Part shown: positions 9,004 through 19,700 of the stretch, piece after piece
Layout of the letters: each line of letters begins with the position of its first letter
Numbering within the stretch: position 1 is the stretch's first letter
Assembly: GCA_024278955.1 (NCBI GenBank)
Contig: JAJRSE010000051.1
Coordinates: 161,852-225,851, forward strand
Length of the DNA: 64,000 nucleotides
Direction: 5' to 3'
DNA from: Planctomycetota bacterium
Lineage (GTDB): Bacteria > Planctomycetota > Planctomycetia > Pirellulales > Lacipirellulaceae
Notes under the pieces: model-generated
Databases searched by the model: none
What the model was told of the DNA's origin: nothing
The model's input: only the letters and a program-made list of their open reading frames with translations
Program-made: the position numbers and the translations under genes

Positions 9004-9964
9004 TTCCTACCTGCTCTCCGTCGGATATGTTGCCAAATTTTTCAAACAATTTCTTGTCGATTTGCATAGAGATCGTTCGGACAGAACCATCGACAAACAC
9101 AGCATCAATGATCTCGGGATGAGAAGAACCAAAGAGTTTATCCCCGTCGCCTTGGCCGACGTGGTCGGGAGAGGGCGACCTATCGGTCCGCCGAATCGTA
9201 TCTTCGTTCCATCCGACGGTGTACCCTTCGTTGTCGTCCTCTTGCCACTCCCCAAGTTGAGCAATATTCAGCCGCTTATCGGCAGCGAGCAATGTATTGG
9301 ACGTCCCATCGGTCACCTGGGCTAATCGAACCGGGGCAACCAACTTAGAAGGCCCGGTGAGCGGAGTGCTGAAAGCGCGGCGTACGACGCCGGTCATCTC
9401 GCGATTAGAAGCTGCGTAGTCGCATAGGGCATGGGTGATTTGACCACCTGTTATCGGTGGAGCGTAGCTATCGGAATGAACCACTGTTTGAGGGGATCGC
9501 CTGGAAGGACAAAAGAAAAAGTCCAAGAGGGTACCAACCGCTATCTCGGGACCTGCCTGCCACACGTTTTGTGCTTCGACATAGGGAAGGATTTGAAAAC
9601 CCCAACCAGCCTTCTGACCGCTTCCCGAGACCGGTGTTCCCTCAACATAGGTAGGAGGGAAATTCCAATTCCATCCCCCCGTGGGAAACTGCCCGTGCGC
9701 TCCGTGATGGTTCAAAAAGGCGAGGCCTATCTGTTTGAGATTGTTCGTACATTTAATACGCCGGCTTGCTTCGCGTGCCGCCTGCACTGCCGGCAAGAGC
9801 AGAGCGACTAAAACGCCGATAATCGAAATCACAACCAACAGCTCGACAAGCGTAAAGGCTCTTGAGAAAATGAGACGCCGCCGTCGCCATAGGGCATTAC
9901 GGCTCCGGCGGGCCTCAATCACCAACGTCAATGGTCGGGTTTGGTTCAAACGAGCAGAATTCAT
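8990..9964 (-). CDS. DUF1559 family prepilin-like protein
   Basis: The 324-residue protein has the type IV pilin-like processing and methylation signal [18 protein letters not shown] at about residue 35, then [16 protein letters not shown], the hallmark of the planctomycete DUF1559 (SBP_bac_10) family. The C-terminal H-x-G type box appears as DAVFVDGSVRTI. Such proteins are exported, processed by a prepilin peptidase and inserted in the inner membrane; their role is unknown, though planctomycete genomes have dozens of them. A 34-residue basic leader precedes the signal, longer than usual, so a downstream start is possible. The ATG overlaps the stop of the PEP-CTERM gene (ATGA) and the stop overlaps the HEAT lipoprotein start. 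Confidence 0.9.
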   Translation of the reverse strand: MNSARLNQTRPLTLVIEARRSRNALWRRRRLIFSRAFTLVELLVVISIIGVLVALLLPAVQAAREASRRIKCTNNLKQIGLAFLNHHGAHGQFPTGGWNWNFPPTYVEGTPVSGSGQKAGWGFQILPYVEAQNVWQAGPEIAVGTLLDFFFCPSRRSPQTVVHSDSYAPPITGGQITHALCDYAASNREMTGVVRRAFSTPLTGPSKLVAPVRLAQVTDGTSNTLLAADKRLNIAQLGEWQEDDNEGYTVGWNEDTIRRTDRSPSPDHVGQGDGDKLFGSSHPEIIDAVFVDGSVRTISMQIDKKLFEKFGNISDGEQVGNDEL

Positions 9965-12429
9965 TGCTCAGTCCCCCTTCCATTGTTGTACACGTTGGTG
10001 AACTTTTTTGTGCGGAAGGTTCTCGCCGCAAATATCGCAAGACTAAAGAGGCTAAGTAAACCGGTCGCCGGTTCTGGAACCGGTTGCGTGGCTGCAAGTG
10101 CCCCGACACCGCTCCCAAATTGCTGTTGCCAGGCCAAGAAATCAACGCCGTCGCTGTCGGCGTCGCTATCGGCGTCTGCACCAGCTCCCCCTCCGAATGA
10201 CGACTCCCAGATTCCAAGGTCAAAATTGTCGACATCGGTATCGTTATCAAAATCGGCGGTAAACAACGAGCCGAGCACCTGAAGGACGACCGAGCTTGGA
10301 TTGTACTGAACATTCCACCCCAAACCTCCTGACAAAGCAGGCAGACCGACTGGATTGAAGGTGCCGGAAAGCGAACCTGAAATAATTTGAAACGAATCGC
10401 CAGCCGAGGGAATAAATCCGTCGGTCAAAAAAACGTCCAGATCTCCATCCAGAAAAGCACTACCCACATCAATGGCACTATACTGGCCGGGCGTCCCTAA
10501 GCCGTCTGACTTGGTCGTGCCTGCTAAACTGAACTCTAAAAGCGAATCTGGACCAAGCGTCATCGCGCCGGTGACCGTCACCAAACTAGAGTCGAGATCA
10601 ACGGTCCCACTCACCGTGCCTGCGGTCGCATTCAAGACAGTAGCGACGTCTAACAGCGGCGTTACGATCGAACTGTCGATAAGGCGAAGAATCCCCTGGG
10701 AGGAATTGCTGGAGTCGGTACTCCCGCCTGTAAGTTTTCCGATGGCAATACTTTCGGCAACCGAGACCGAAGATCGCTCGATAACTGCGTTAGCCATGCC
10801 TTGAGCTCGAGTCCCGAGAGGTGCGCTAATATTTCCCAGATGAAACGAGCCGGGAAGCAACGGGTTGGCAAAACCGACCGAAACCGTCGAGTCTGAGACG
10901 ATCAACGTCCCCGTACCGCTGTTGGTGCTATTCGCAGACCCTGAGGCGAAGCCCAGATCGATATCGTCACCGATGATGACACTCGATATTGAGCGCAGAG
11001 TTGCCATGCCGATACTGGTCGATTGCCCTGCACCGCTGACCTGCCCGATATCTAAATCGACGGCAATGTTAAGCGTACCAACCGTATCGACTAACAGGGT
11101 TCCGCTTCCAAGGGTTGTGGTGTTGGCAGCGCTGCCCGTTGTGCCGACGTCGATGTCTCCGCCGATGCCGATCGCTCCGGTCACATTGCGAATCGTTACG
11201 CTACCGTTTCCGGTAGTGCTTACGCCAAAATCGGTCGCTATGCCAGAGGAGCCCGTCTGTCCAATATCCAAGTCCGTACCGATGGTCAACGAAGTTGCCG
11301 TATCGATGGTGAGTGTTCCGTTAGCGTTACCTTTTGCATTGTCGCCGGTGAAGGCTCTGCCAACGAATAGTCCGGCGCCGACCGAGATATTGCCGACCTC
11401 AGTAAGCGTGGCACTTGTTGCCAGGGTATCCGCCTGGCCACTGATAGCCGCCCCACCTGAAGACGCCGTTTGGCTTGAAACACGTCCGACGTTGAAATCG
11501 TTTCCTACCGTCAGCAAGCTGGTTCTTTGTAGATTCAACGTGGCAGTCGATTGTGCTGTCCCCCCTCCTTTGGCCGTAGCAGAGCCGACATGAAAATCCC
11601 CACCTACGTTGACTGTTCCCGCATCGGCAATGCTAGACATCACATTACTGACGCCTTGACTGCCTGAGCTGTAGGACTGCCCCAGAGAAAAATCGTCATT
11701 CACCATCAGAAGATTGACGAAGTTCGAGTTGAATATTCCGGTCGCATTTCGCACGCCGGTACTGCTGGCGGCTAGGCCGACGTTGAACGCTCTGCCAACG
11801 TCGAAGGTAGTAATGTTGTTCGCTGTAAGAGTCCCATTTCCGTTTGCAGTCGCGCTACCACTTGCCTGGCCAACCTCTACATTCTCGGCAATTTGGACTT
11901 GCGCAATACGCTCAACAGTAAACACCCCAATGCTATTTGCCGTAGCCCCTAGAGTTGCGTTCGCCTGTCCGACATCAAGTTCACCTGTCCCCGTTGTTCC
12001 AACCACGAGACTTGCAGCGTCAGTGATGTTGGTTATTCCGTTACTGGTGACCGTTATGGGCCCAGCAGCCACGGCACCGCCTGTTTCGCCGATGTCGAAA
12101 TCGGTACGCGTTGAAATAGCAATGCCAGGAGTCGTGCTGGTTAGAAATCCTATTCCGCCGTTTTTCCCAACTTCAATGCGGCCAACACTCACATTGCTAG
12201 TAATCAGCGACTCGCCTCCGTTGCTGATCCGCGTGGTGCTCAAGTTTCCCGGAGCAATGCCGAGGTTCCAGTTCGTTGGAACGGACCAATTGCCAGCCGA
12301 AACACCTGTGGCGGGATTTGTCCAGACGAATGCCTGAGCCAAAGCCGTTGAATCGAGGACTGCTAAAATGACCAAAGCAACCAGGCCACAGGCCATTTTC
12401 TGTTTAACACTCATTCTTCTTGCCATCAC
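9961..12429 (-). CDS. Repetitive PEP-CTERM and dockerin-type surface protein
   Basis: An 822-residue secreted protein. A signal peptide (KMACGLVALVILAVLDSTALAQA) is followed by about 600 residues of Gly/Ser/Thr/Asn-rich repeats with the recurring theme of a phrase like VGNDFNVGR or IGTDLDIGQ every 35-45 residues. That pattern fits a right-handed beta-solenoid of the autotransporter/adhesin type. A planctomycete dockerin-like Ca-binding segment follows (DFDNDTDVDNFDLGIWESSF). The C-terminus is a PEP-CTERM sorting tail, PVPEPATG plus a hydrophobic span and a basic end (FRTKKF). PEP-CTERM proteins are cleaved by an exosortase and attached to the envelope or secreted. It is the first gene of the unit with DUF1559 and HEAT lipoprotein genes. 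Confidence 0.87.
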   Translation of the reverse strand: MMARRMSVKQKMACGLVALVILAVLDSTALAQAFVWTNPATGVSAGNWSVPTNWNLGIAPGNLSTTRISNGGESLITSNVSVGRIEVGKNGGIGFLTSTTPGIAISTRTDFDIGETGGAVAAGPITVTSNGITNITDAASLVVGTTGTGELDVGQANATLGATANSIGVFTVERIAQVQIAENVEVGQASGSATANGNGTLTANNITTFDVGRAFNVGLAASSTGVRNATGIFNSNFVNLLMVNDDFSLGQSYSSGSQGVSNVMSSIADAGTVNVGGDFHVGSATAKGGGTAQSTATLNLQRTSLLTVGNDFNVGRVSSQTASSGGAAISGQADTLATSATLTEVGNISVGAGLFVGRAFTGDNAKGNANGTLTIDTATSLTIGTDLDIGQTGSSGIATDFGVSTTGNGSVTIRNVTGAIGIGGDIDVGTTGSAANTTTLGSGTLLVDTVGTLNIAVDLDIGQVSGAGQSTSIGMATLRSISSVIIGDDIDLGFASGSANSTNSGTGTLIVSDSTVSVGFANPLLPGSFHLGNISAPLGTRAQGMANAVIERSSVSVAESIAIGKLTGGSTDSSNSSQGILRLIDSSIVTPLLDVATVLNATAGTVSGTVDLDSSLVTVTGAMTLGPDSLLEFSLAGTTKSDGLGTPGQYSAIDVGSAFLDGDLDVFLTDGFIPSAGDSFQIISGSLSGTFNPVGLPALSGGLGWNVQYNPSSVVLQVLGSLFTADFDNDTDVDNFDLGIWESSFGGGAGADADSDADSDGVDFLAWQQQFGSGVGALAATQPVPEPATGLLSLFSLAIFAARTFRTKKFTNVYNNGRGTEQ

Positions 12430-12789
12430 AACTCCTCACCAACAAATGACTTACAACTCAACCCTCCGGAACTGGCGGCGGCCCGAGAGGCCCTAACGCC
12501 CGTTGATAAAGTCATTTGAACTACGCTATCAACAAGGCTCTAACCGGCCCTAAAGTGAAGAGCCGATTAAGAGGAGGCTAACCGCCAAAGAAAATAAGGC
12601 GGCTAGGCAAAAATCTTCCGGGAGGAGCCAAAAACCGGCTATTCCAGCATTTCCCCACTTTTACCTTGGCGAACTGAACGGTTTTTTGCTTTCGCAATCG
12701 TCCTCCTGCCGGTTTTCGGCAACTTTCTTCCGAAATCAGCGGCGGTTAAGATGGAGGTATTCGGCTCTCCTCTTGTACAAGGACGAAGT
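12430..12789. promoter_or_regulatory. Divergent intergenic region with an inverted repeat
   Basis: These 360 bp separate the minus-strand PEP-CTERM gene from the plus-strand sigma-factor gene and must hold both promoters. A 7-bp inverted repeat, GTTGATA at 12502-12508 and TATCAAC at 12527-12533, could be an operator for either direction. A second short stem, CCGCC/GGCGG, lies around 12571-12593. No convincing -35/-10 pair could be chosen by eye. The sigma factor next door is an obvious candidate regulator of its own or the divergent promoter, which is inference. Confidence 0.3.
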
Positions 12790-13416
12790 ATGCCCGACTC
12801 AAAACCAGAATCTATCAACACTGCGGGGCAAATATCGGTCCAGCCCTCCTCCGATCGTTCGCTTTTGCTGCGATTTCAAGAGGGCAGTCAGGATGCGGCT
12901 ACGGCTCTGTACCTACGCTACGCCAGGCGATTGCAATCGCTAGCCAAGGCGCAGACCGGCAAGCAATTGACAACACGGTTTGATCCCGAGGATGTTGTTC
13001 AGTCGGTTTTTCGCACTTTTTTCCGCCGAGCGGTCGAATCGGGCTACGATGTTCCGGCAGGCGAAGAGTTGTGGCAGCTTCTGTTGGTTTTAGCACTTAA
13101 CAAGATTCGGTCGTTGGCAACTTACCACCGCGCAATGAAAAGAGATGTTGCTAGGACAGGCCATCCAATTGGAATAGAGGAGTACTCGACAAGTTCATCG
13201 ACACAAGATGAACTGGCATACGAATCGATGCGAATGGTTATTGACGAACTGATCGCAAAGCTACCTACGCCGCAGGACCGTATTGTGCAGCTTCGAATCG
13301 AAGGACATGAAATAAAGCAGATAGCAGAGATGACGAGTCGCTCAAAACGAACGGTTGAACGGACTCTTCAGCAATTTCGTACCCAACTCGCAAAGCTAAT
13401 TGATAGTGAGGTTTGA
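12790..13416 (+). CDS. ECF-type RNA polymerase sigma factor (planctomycete group)
   Basis: It has 208 residues from the ATG at 12790, which has AAGGA seven bases upstream; a longer start at 12751 is less likely. Region 2 is visible as ATALYLRYARRLQSLAKAQ and RFDPEDVVQSVFRTFFRRA, and region 4 as LPTPQDRIVQLRIEGHEIKQ followed by the helix-turn-helix IAEMTSRSKRTVERTLQQFR. This matches sigma-70 factors of the ECF type (PF07638 group) that are greatly expanded in Planctomycetes. The kinase gene begins 4 bp after the stop, or overlaps it if its alternative ATG is used. In this phylum such pairs are thought to form signalling units in which the kinase controls the sigma factor. Confidence 0.9.
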   Translation: MPDSKPESINTAGQISVQPSSDRSLLLRFQEGSQDAATALYLRYARRLQSLAKAQTGKQLTTRFDPEDVVQSVFRTFFRRAVESGYDVPAGEELWQLLLVLALNKIRSLATYHRAMKRDVARTGHPIGIEEYSTSSSTQDELAYESMRMVIDELIAKLPTPQDRIVQLRIEGHEIKQIAEMTSRSKRTVERTLQQFRTQLAKLIDSEV

Positions 13417-13420
13417 CTCC

Positions 13421-16400
13421 GTGAGCAAAACCGATACCACCTCTTGGAGTAGTGTCGACGATTTTGTCGAGGCGTATGAATCTTCGCGTGAGCTTGGAAA
13501 CAGGACAAGCCTGCTCGAATTCCTACCCCATGCAGACCACGCTCTTTACCTGCAAGTCGCTAGCGAGCTGATCCGCGTCGACATGGAACATTCTTGGAAC
13601 GAGGGGCAATCAAAGCGATTATTAAATTACCAAAATATTTTACCTGACGTCTTTCAAGAGAAAAAAGTCGTCCAAGAAGTTGCTTTCGAGGAGTACCGCC
13701 TGCGTCTTCAGGCTGGGGAAAAAGTCACAGCCGAGGCGTACGGCCAGCAATATGGGATTGAAACTAGCCATTGGCCGCAATGGGAAGTGTCCGACGAGGG
13801 CACACACGAAACAAGCAAGGAGCGTCCCAGAGCACCTGAACTGTGGCAAGGAACGATGGAGCTCGTTGACGATGTCCAGAGCTTCCCGTCGGTAGGCGAT
13901 GACTTCTTGGGGTTTTCTCTTCAAAAAGAGCTGGGACGTGGCGCGTTTGCTCATGTATTCCTTGCCCAGCAAGGAGAATTATCTGACCGGCTTATTGTTC
14001 TGAAAATTGCGTCCGGCTACTCGCTCGAACCCCAACACCTTGCGCGTTTGCAACATACAAACATCGTCCCTATCTACTCGGTCCACCGGCTCGATAAATT
14101 AACCGCCGTTTGCATGCCCTACTATGGGGCACGTACGCTTGCCGATCTACTGACGGCAATTCAGAAAAACCCTGACGCAATGGGGTCTCAACAAAACTTT
14201 ATCAGCACCTTCTTGAATCACGGCGACCCGACCACCGTGGTGCGCAAATCGTCGAAAGGAGAGGCTACTTCTCGGCCAGTCACGCAAAGCCCCGAAACAT
14301 CTGTTATTGCAAATTCCAATCAAGTCGACGCCATCGTCTGGTTGATGAAACAATTGGCAGAAGGCTTAGCTCATGCCCATCAACGAGGAATTGTCCACCG
14401 CGATTTGAAACCCGCGAACGTCTTGCTAACCGACGATGGTTTGCCGATGTTGCTCGACTTCAACCTGTCAGAAAAAATTGTCGTCAACGGGCCAGCTAGC
14501 CTTTTCGTTGGAGGCACGCTGCCGTATATGTCGCCAGAACATCTTGAGGCTGTTTCGTCGGGGAGCAAAGTGGGCCCTCAAACCGACATTTTTTCGCTCG
14601 GCGTAATTTTCTACGAACTTCTTTCCGGAAAAAGGCCTTTCGCCGATCACCGTGGCTCGTTTGATGACGTGATCCAGAGAATGATCGTCGAACGCAAAGG
14701 GACCACCCCTTCTCTACGCGACACGAACTCTTGGGTTCCTCATTCGATCGAGTCGGTCGTTGAAAAATGCCTTGCGCCCGACATCCAAAATCGCTACGGC
14801 TCGGCAGAGGAGCTTGCCGAAGACCTGGGCCGGCATCTTGACTCTCGACCTCTACGTTACGCAAGCGAACCTTCGATTTCTGAACGAAGCAGGAAGTGGC
14901 TAAAACGCCACCCGAAGTTAAGCTCAGGCGCAAGCGTCGCCGCGGTAGCGAGTATCTTGCTACTAGCAACTCTTACGATGTGGTTTTTACGAGGCGAACG
15001 ACTTGCACGCATTGAGGCTGAGAAAACGCTGGACCTCTTCCGCCAACAGCAACCTTCGCTTTATATGGCCATTGGAGTGCCTCATAGCGAAGCCGAAATC
15101 CTTGCCGACAGTATCGATTTAACCAAAAAGGCTTTAGAAGTTTACGGTGTCTTGGATGACCGAGAATGGCAAAGCCGTAAAGTCTATGCTTCGCTCACGA
15201 AAACCGACCGGCAAATTCTTGACCACAACCTTGGTGAGCTTGCTTTCTTGCTTGCCAGAGCCAATAAGAATCTAAGCCGTACCGCGACTGATGCGGATGC
15301 GAAATCCAAGCTGATTGACGAAGCCTTTGAGCTAAACAACTTGGCTACGAGCATGTTTTCTAAGGAAGCATGCCCTAGCGGATTGCTCTTACAACGGGCG
15401 AAGCTGCTTGATTTACAAGGTTCCACCGAGGCTGCCAGGGCACTACGCCAACAAGCGAAAAGTCCGAGTAACACAAGTCGAGACGATGCGAATGCCATCG
15501 ATCGCTACTGGCAAGTCTACGATTTCCTCGATACTCGTGATTACCAGGCAGCAAAGCCGCTGCTGACATCCCTACGTGATCGAAACCCCACAGACCCAGT
15601 CCCGTGGCTCCTATTGGGAGATGCGAATGCGGCGTTAAATTCTCGGGATGAGTCGGAAGGCTGTTTTACTACAGCAGTCGCGTTGCGCCCTGGATCTCAT
15701 TTAGCCTACTTGCATCGTGGTATCTTCCGTTTAGAGAAGAAAGAATACGAAAAGGCATTGGAAGATTTCGAGAAGATCATCGCATTGCGGCCGAAACTAA
15801 CGTGCGGGTATCTCAATCGAGGATTGGCGCACGCCGCCCTAAATCATACGGAAAAAGCGGTCGAAGATTTCACTCAGGCACTCGACCTCGGCGCAACCCA
15901 AACACGAATCTATTTTCTACGTTCACGGCTTCGGCGGCAACTGGGCGATCGCGAGGGAGCGGCTGAAGATCTTTCGATTGGACTAAAAAGCACCCCCACA
16001 GACGAATTGAGCTGGATAGCCAGGGGAATCGCGAAGATGAAGTCGAACCCTGCTGCATCGCTGTCAGATTTCGAGCACGCTCTCAAGCTCAATCCGATTT
16101 CACTTCCTGCACTGCGAAACAGTATCCATGTTTTGGCAAGCCTGCTCGAGAGGCCACAAGAAGCCAAGGACATGATAAACCGGATCCTCGATATTAGCAA
16201 AAATGACTGGAAAGCGTTAGCCGGTCGGGCGGTTCTCTATGCACGTGAGGGAAAACGAACAGAAGCTCTGGCCGACGTACAGAAATTGCTCAAAGCGTCG
16301 AAGAGCCCGCAAGCGCTGTTTCAGGCAGCTTGTGCGTTATCGCTTACTTCAAGTCAGCAAAAAAACGATCTTAAAAAGGCCATGCTCTTACTTTCTCGGA

Positions 16401-16543
16401 CAATCCAACTTGAACCCTCTTGGCTTCTTAGAGCAAATACAGACCCTGACTTAACAACTCTACGTAAAACCGAAGAATTCAAATTGTTTGTTGCAAGCTA
16501 CCGCAAGCTCAACGCGATGAAAGTGAGTCTCAAGAACGATTGA
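13421..16543 (+). CDS. Membrane Ser/Thr protein kinase with C-terminal TPR repeats
   Basis: About 1040 residues from a GTG at 13421, preceded by a GAGG stretch; an ATG at 13400 overlapping the sigma-factor gene is the alternative. The kinase domain starts near residue 165: Gly loop LGRGAFAHVF, catalytic loop VHRDLKPANV, activation-segment end GTLPYMSPEH. The metal-binding DFG is DFN (LLDFNLSEK), a change seen in other planctomycete kinases of this type. A gap-like insert lies between the N-lobe and the catalytic loop. One membrane span (VAAVASILLLATLTMWFL) is near residue 510. The C-terminal half carries TPR-like repeats such as YGYLNRGLAHAALNHTEKAV-type units (seen as LNRGLAHAALNHTEKAVEDF). 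It likely senses an envelope signal and acts with the sigma factor just upstream. Confidence 0.9.
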   Translation: MSKTDTTSWSSVDDFVEAYESSRELGNRTSLLEFLPHADHALYLQVASELIRVDMEHSWNEGQSKRLLNYQNILPDVFQEKKVVQEVAFEEYRLRLQAGEKVTAEAYGQQYGIETSHWPQWEVSDEGTHETSKERPRAPELWQGTMELVDDVQSFPSVGDDFLGFSLQKELGRGAFAHVFLAQQGELSDRLIVLKIASGYSLEPQHLARLQHTNIVPIYSVHRLDKLTAVCMPYYGARTLADLLTAIQKNPDAMGSQQNFISTFLNHGDPTTVVRKSSKGEATSRPVTQSPETSVIANSNQVDAIVWLMKQLAEGLAHAHQRGIVHRDLKPANVLLTDDGLPMLLDFNLSEKIVVNGPASLFVGGTLPYMSPEHLEAVSSGSKVGPQTDIFSLGVIFYELLSGKRPFADHRGSFDDVIQRMIVERKGTTPSLRDTNSWVPHSIESVVEKCLAPDIQNRYGSAEELAEDLGRHLDSRPLRYASEPSISERSRKWLKRHPKLSSGASVAAVASILLLATLTMWFLRGERLARIEAEKTLDLFRQQQPSLYMAIGVPHSEAEILADSIDLTKKALEVYGVLDDREWQSRKVYASLTKTDRQILDHNLGELAFLLARANKNLSRTATDADAKSKLIDEAFELNNLATSMFSKEACPSGLLLQRAKLLDLQGSTEAARALRQQAKSPSNTSRDDANAIDRYWQVYDFLDTRDYQAAKPLLTSLRDRNPTDPVPWLLLGDANAALNSRDESEGCFTTAVALRPGSHLAYLHRGIFRLEKKEYEKALEDFEKIIALRPKLTCGYLNRGLAHAALNHTEKAVEDFTQALDLGATQTRIYFLRSRLRRQLGDREGAAEDLSIGLKSTPTDELSWIARGIAKMKSNPAASLSDFEHALKLNPISLPALRNSIHVLASLLERPQEAKDMINRILDISKNDWKALAGRAVLYAREGKRTEALADVQKLLKASKSPQALFQAACALSLTSSQQKNDLKKAMLLLSRTIQLEPSWLLRANTDPDLTTLRKTEEFKLFVASYRKLNAMKVSLKND

Positions 16544-16797
16544 CAGCAATCTACATAGCGAGAATCCGCAGTAGAATCGCAGTAACGTATACGTGCTGCT
16601 TTATGCTTGCCTTCTGGGGTAAAGTGGAAGTACAATGAAAGCGGTTCAAACGAGCACGTGTCATTCGGAATGGGCAACTTTTTTATTTTCATGCCGTGCT
16701 TTTGGTGGGGTGTCTGCGCATGTTTCCTTGCAGCCACTGCTTATAATTGAAATATCTCGGCATATGCAAACTGAACCTTTTAATCCGGAATCAAAGC

Positions 16798-19700
16798 GTG
16801 GCGAACCGTTCTCGAAATTCCAAACAATCTGCTAAGAGAGACGCTCTATGCGCGTCTCGATCTCGCCGTCTAAGCATCGAAACCCTCGAACCTCGACTGC
16901 TACTTGATGGCAACGGATTTATCACAGGTAACGATGTCTATCTTACACTTAGCTTTGCCCCTGACGGGACGGACATAGCGAACGAATCGAATTCGATCGC
17001 AGCAAGATTCGACACCATCGCACCTACCGCTGACTGGCAAGATGCTATCCTCCGCGCTTTTCAAACTTGGGCCGTCGAAACCAATGCCGATATTGGCATC
17101 GTCTCCGATAATGGCGACCCTTTCGGATCGCCTGGCCCAAGCCAAAATGATATACGCTTCGGCGAAATCCGAATTGGTGCAATCGCCATGACTCCCAGCG
17201 TCGGCGCCGTTTCGGTACCCGTTGATGGGCTTGTGACCGGAACTTGGTTTGCCGATGTCGTTTTCAACACCGCATTCAACTACACTACCCTAGACGATAT
17301 TTACGCTGTGGCATTGCACGAGGCTGGAAATGTCTTTGGACTTGAAGATAATTCCGATACTAATTCACCTTTGTATATCGGTGGGGCGCCTACCGGCCTG
17401 CCACCAACTGCAAACGACTTGGCTGCTCTACACCAACTTCACGGCTTACGATTCCCTGACTTCAACGAATCAGAGGAAGACGGGCCAACCAACAACGACT
17501 CCTTTTCCAATGCAACCGATCTCGATCTAGTCGAATTCGGCTTAGGCGATGATGGCTCTGCTCCCTCCATCGTTTATGGAGACATTACCGATAACCTTGA
17601 TCGAGATTTTTTTGAACTCGAAACTCCAGAGGACTACACCGGGCCTCTTACCATCCAAGTACGATCGACTGGAATAAGCCTGCTGTCTCCCACGGTGAAG
17701 GTTTACGACGACAACCAACAGCTAGTGGCCCAGGCTACTGCGACCTCGACCCGAGGCGACTGGCTTACTCTATCGTTGCCCTCGGTAGTTTCAGACGAAG
17801 ACTACTACATCGAAATCGCTGGAGCGGCTCCAGGGCTCTATGGCATTGGCGGCTATTCCTTGGTGGCGACTCTCGACGGAGTAAACCAGGTTTCTCAGGA
17901 AGAAATAGACGCAATCGCAGGTGGCCAATTCCGGTTTCTTGAGCAAGAAGAGATAAGCAAATTCTTCGACACCGACGAAGACGATCTCTTTGGCGATGAT
18001 CTCCACACCGACGATACCCCCTTGACTGCCGCCGGCCTGCAAACCACCCCAGGCTTCGCAAATGCAGCACAATACGAGATTATTGCCAGCATCTCGAATT
18101 CCACCGATATCGATTACTACTCGCTCAGGTCTCCTGCGCTATTGCCGGTCCCCTTAGATGTAATGACCGTGCTTGTACGATCCCTCGACGACGGCGGTTT
18201 AATTCCTTCGGTCACCGTGCTCGATATCAACGGACTCCCTGTTCCGTCAACCATCCTGGCAAATGGTGGGGGAGAATACATCATTCAAGTCGATGGCGTA
18301 ATCTTAGACAGCGACTATCAGATTAAAGTCGAAGCAGCCGATAACTTGGGGCCCTTCAATTCGGGCAACTACCGCCTCACGGTAACTTTTGGTAGCCAAG
18401 CAACCCAACTGGCTCCCCTGTCGACAGGCACGGTAGGAAATGGGATTACCCAGAACATCCACTCCCTTTACATCGGACAGCCTCAGCTCCTTCATATTGC
18501 GCTGCAAATAGACCCCGCCGCAACGACTTCTCCAACCGCTGTCGTTGCGACAATTAAAAACGACCTCGGAGAAATTGTCTACCAAATCGCTGCCGCCCCG
18601 GGCGAAACTCGAAGTCGCGAGGCCGTTCTACTAGACGCTGGCTCCTACACGGTAGAAATCACCCCCTTTACGCTTGATGGAAGCACCCCGCCGGCAATTT
18701 CCTACTCGCTCCTTGGCACTTCGATATCCGACCTGTTTGTAGGCGATCCTGACGATCCAACCAACAATCCCTTTGCCTGCTCCGAGCCAGGCCTCGAAGG
18801 ACTATTTTGCTATCCGGGCGGCTTTATCACGCCAGATCCATTTTTGTGGGACAGCTTTGTCGACTCGCTGACCAATCCGCCAGAAATACCCAATCTGCCC
18901 GATTTGGTTACTTTCCTCTTTGGCGACTGGTGGACATGGGTGTGGAATCAGACGGGAACAAATGGCCCTCCGTTCAGCCAACCAGATGCAATTCAAATCC
19001 CTGAAGTTTCTGCGGCGATTGCCCCCTTAATACTCGGCCCCACAGGCAGCGTGCTCGACAATGACATTGATCCCGAAAACGATGCGCTCATCGCAATACT
19101 CCAATCAGAACCCACGAATGGATCTCTGAGCATTGCCAATGATGGGACGTTTATTTACACCCCGAACCTTGGCTTTAGTGGAAGAGATGAATTTACCTAT
19201 ACGGCTTTCGACTTTTCACAGGAGTCTGCCTCCACGACGGTCTCGATTATCGTAGGCGAAAGCGGAAATTTCGATGCCGACAGCGAGGTTGACGGGGCTG
19301 ATTTCCTGACTTGGCAGCGTTCTGCTGGCACCCTAAGCGGAGCCGTCCTAACCAGCGGCGACAGCGACTTCGATGGTGATGTCGACTCGCTCGATCTCGC
19401 AAACTGGCAACAACAGTTTGGCGCCACTTCAATCCTCCCCCCTTCAAACGGAGACGCCGACGCCGATGCCGACGTCGATGGTCTGGACTTCCTGGCTTGG
19501 CAGCGAGGATCGGGGATCTCCCTCGGTGCGACTGCCCAAGATGGAGATGCCGACGCAGACGGCGATGTCGATGCTCAAGACTTGCTGGCCTGGAAAAATA
19601 ATTTCGGTTCACCCGCCGCCTTAGCTGCCTCTACCGCCTCGGGTGAAAGCTCGGCTCCGGCAGCTCTTGCCTTGGTTTCCAAGCCTGTCTCCAATACAAT

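Noticed and set aside
10865..12337. Two plus-strand frames of about 240 and 207 codons
   Set aside because: They are antisense to the repetitive PEP-CTERM gene. Their Pro/Val-rich content follows from the repeated codons of that gene.
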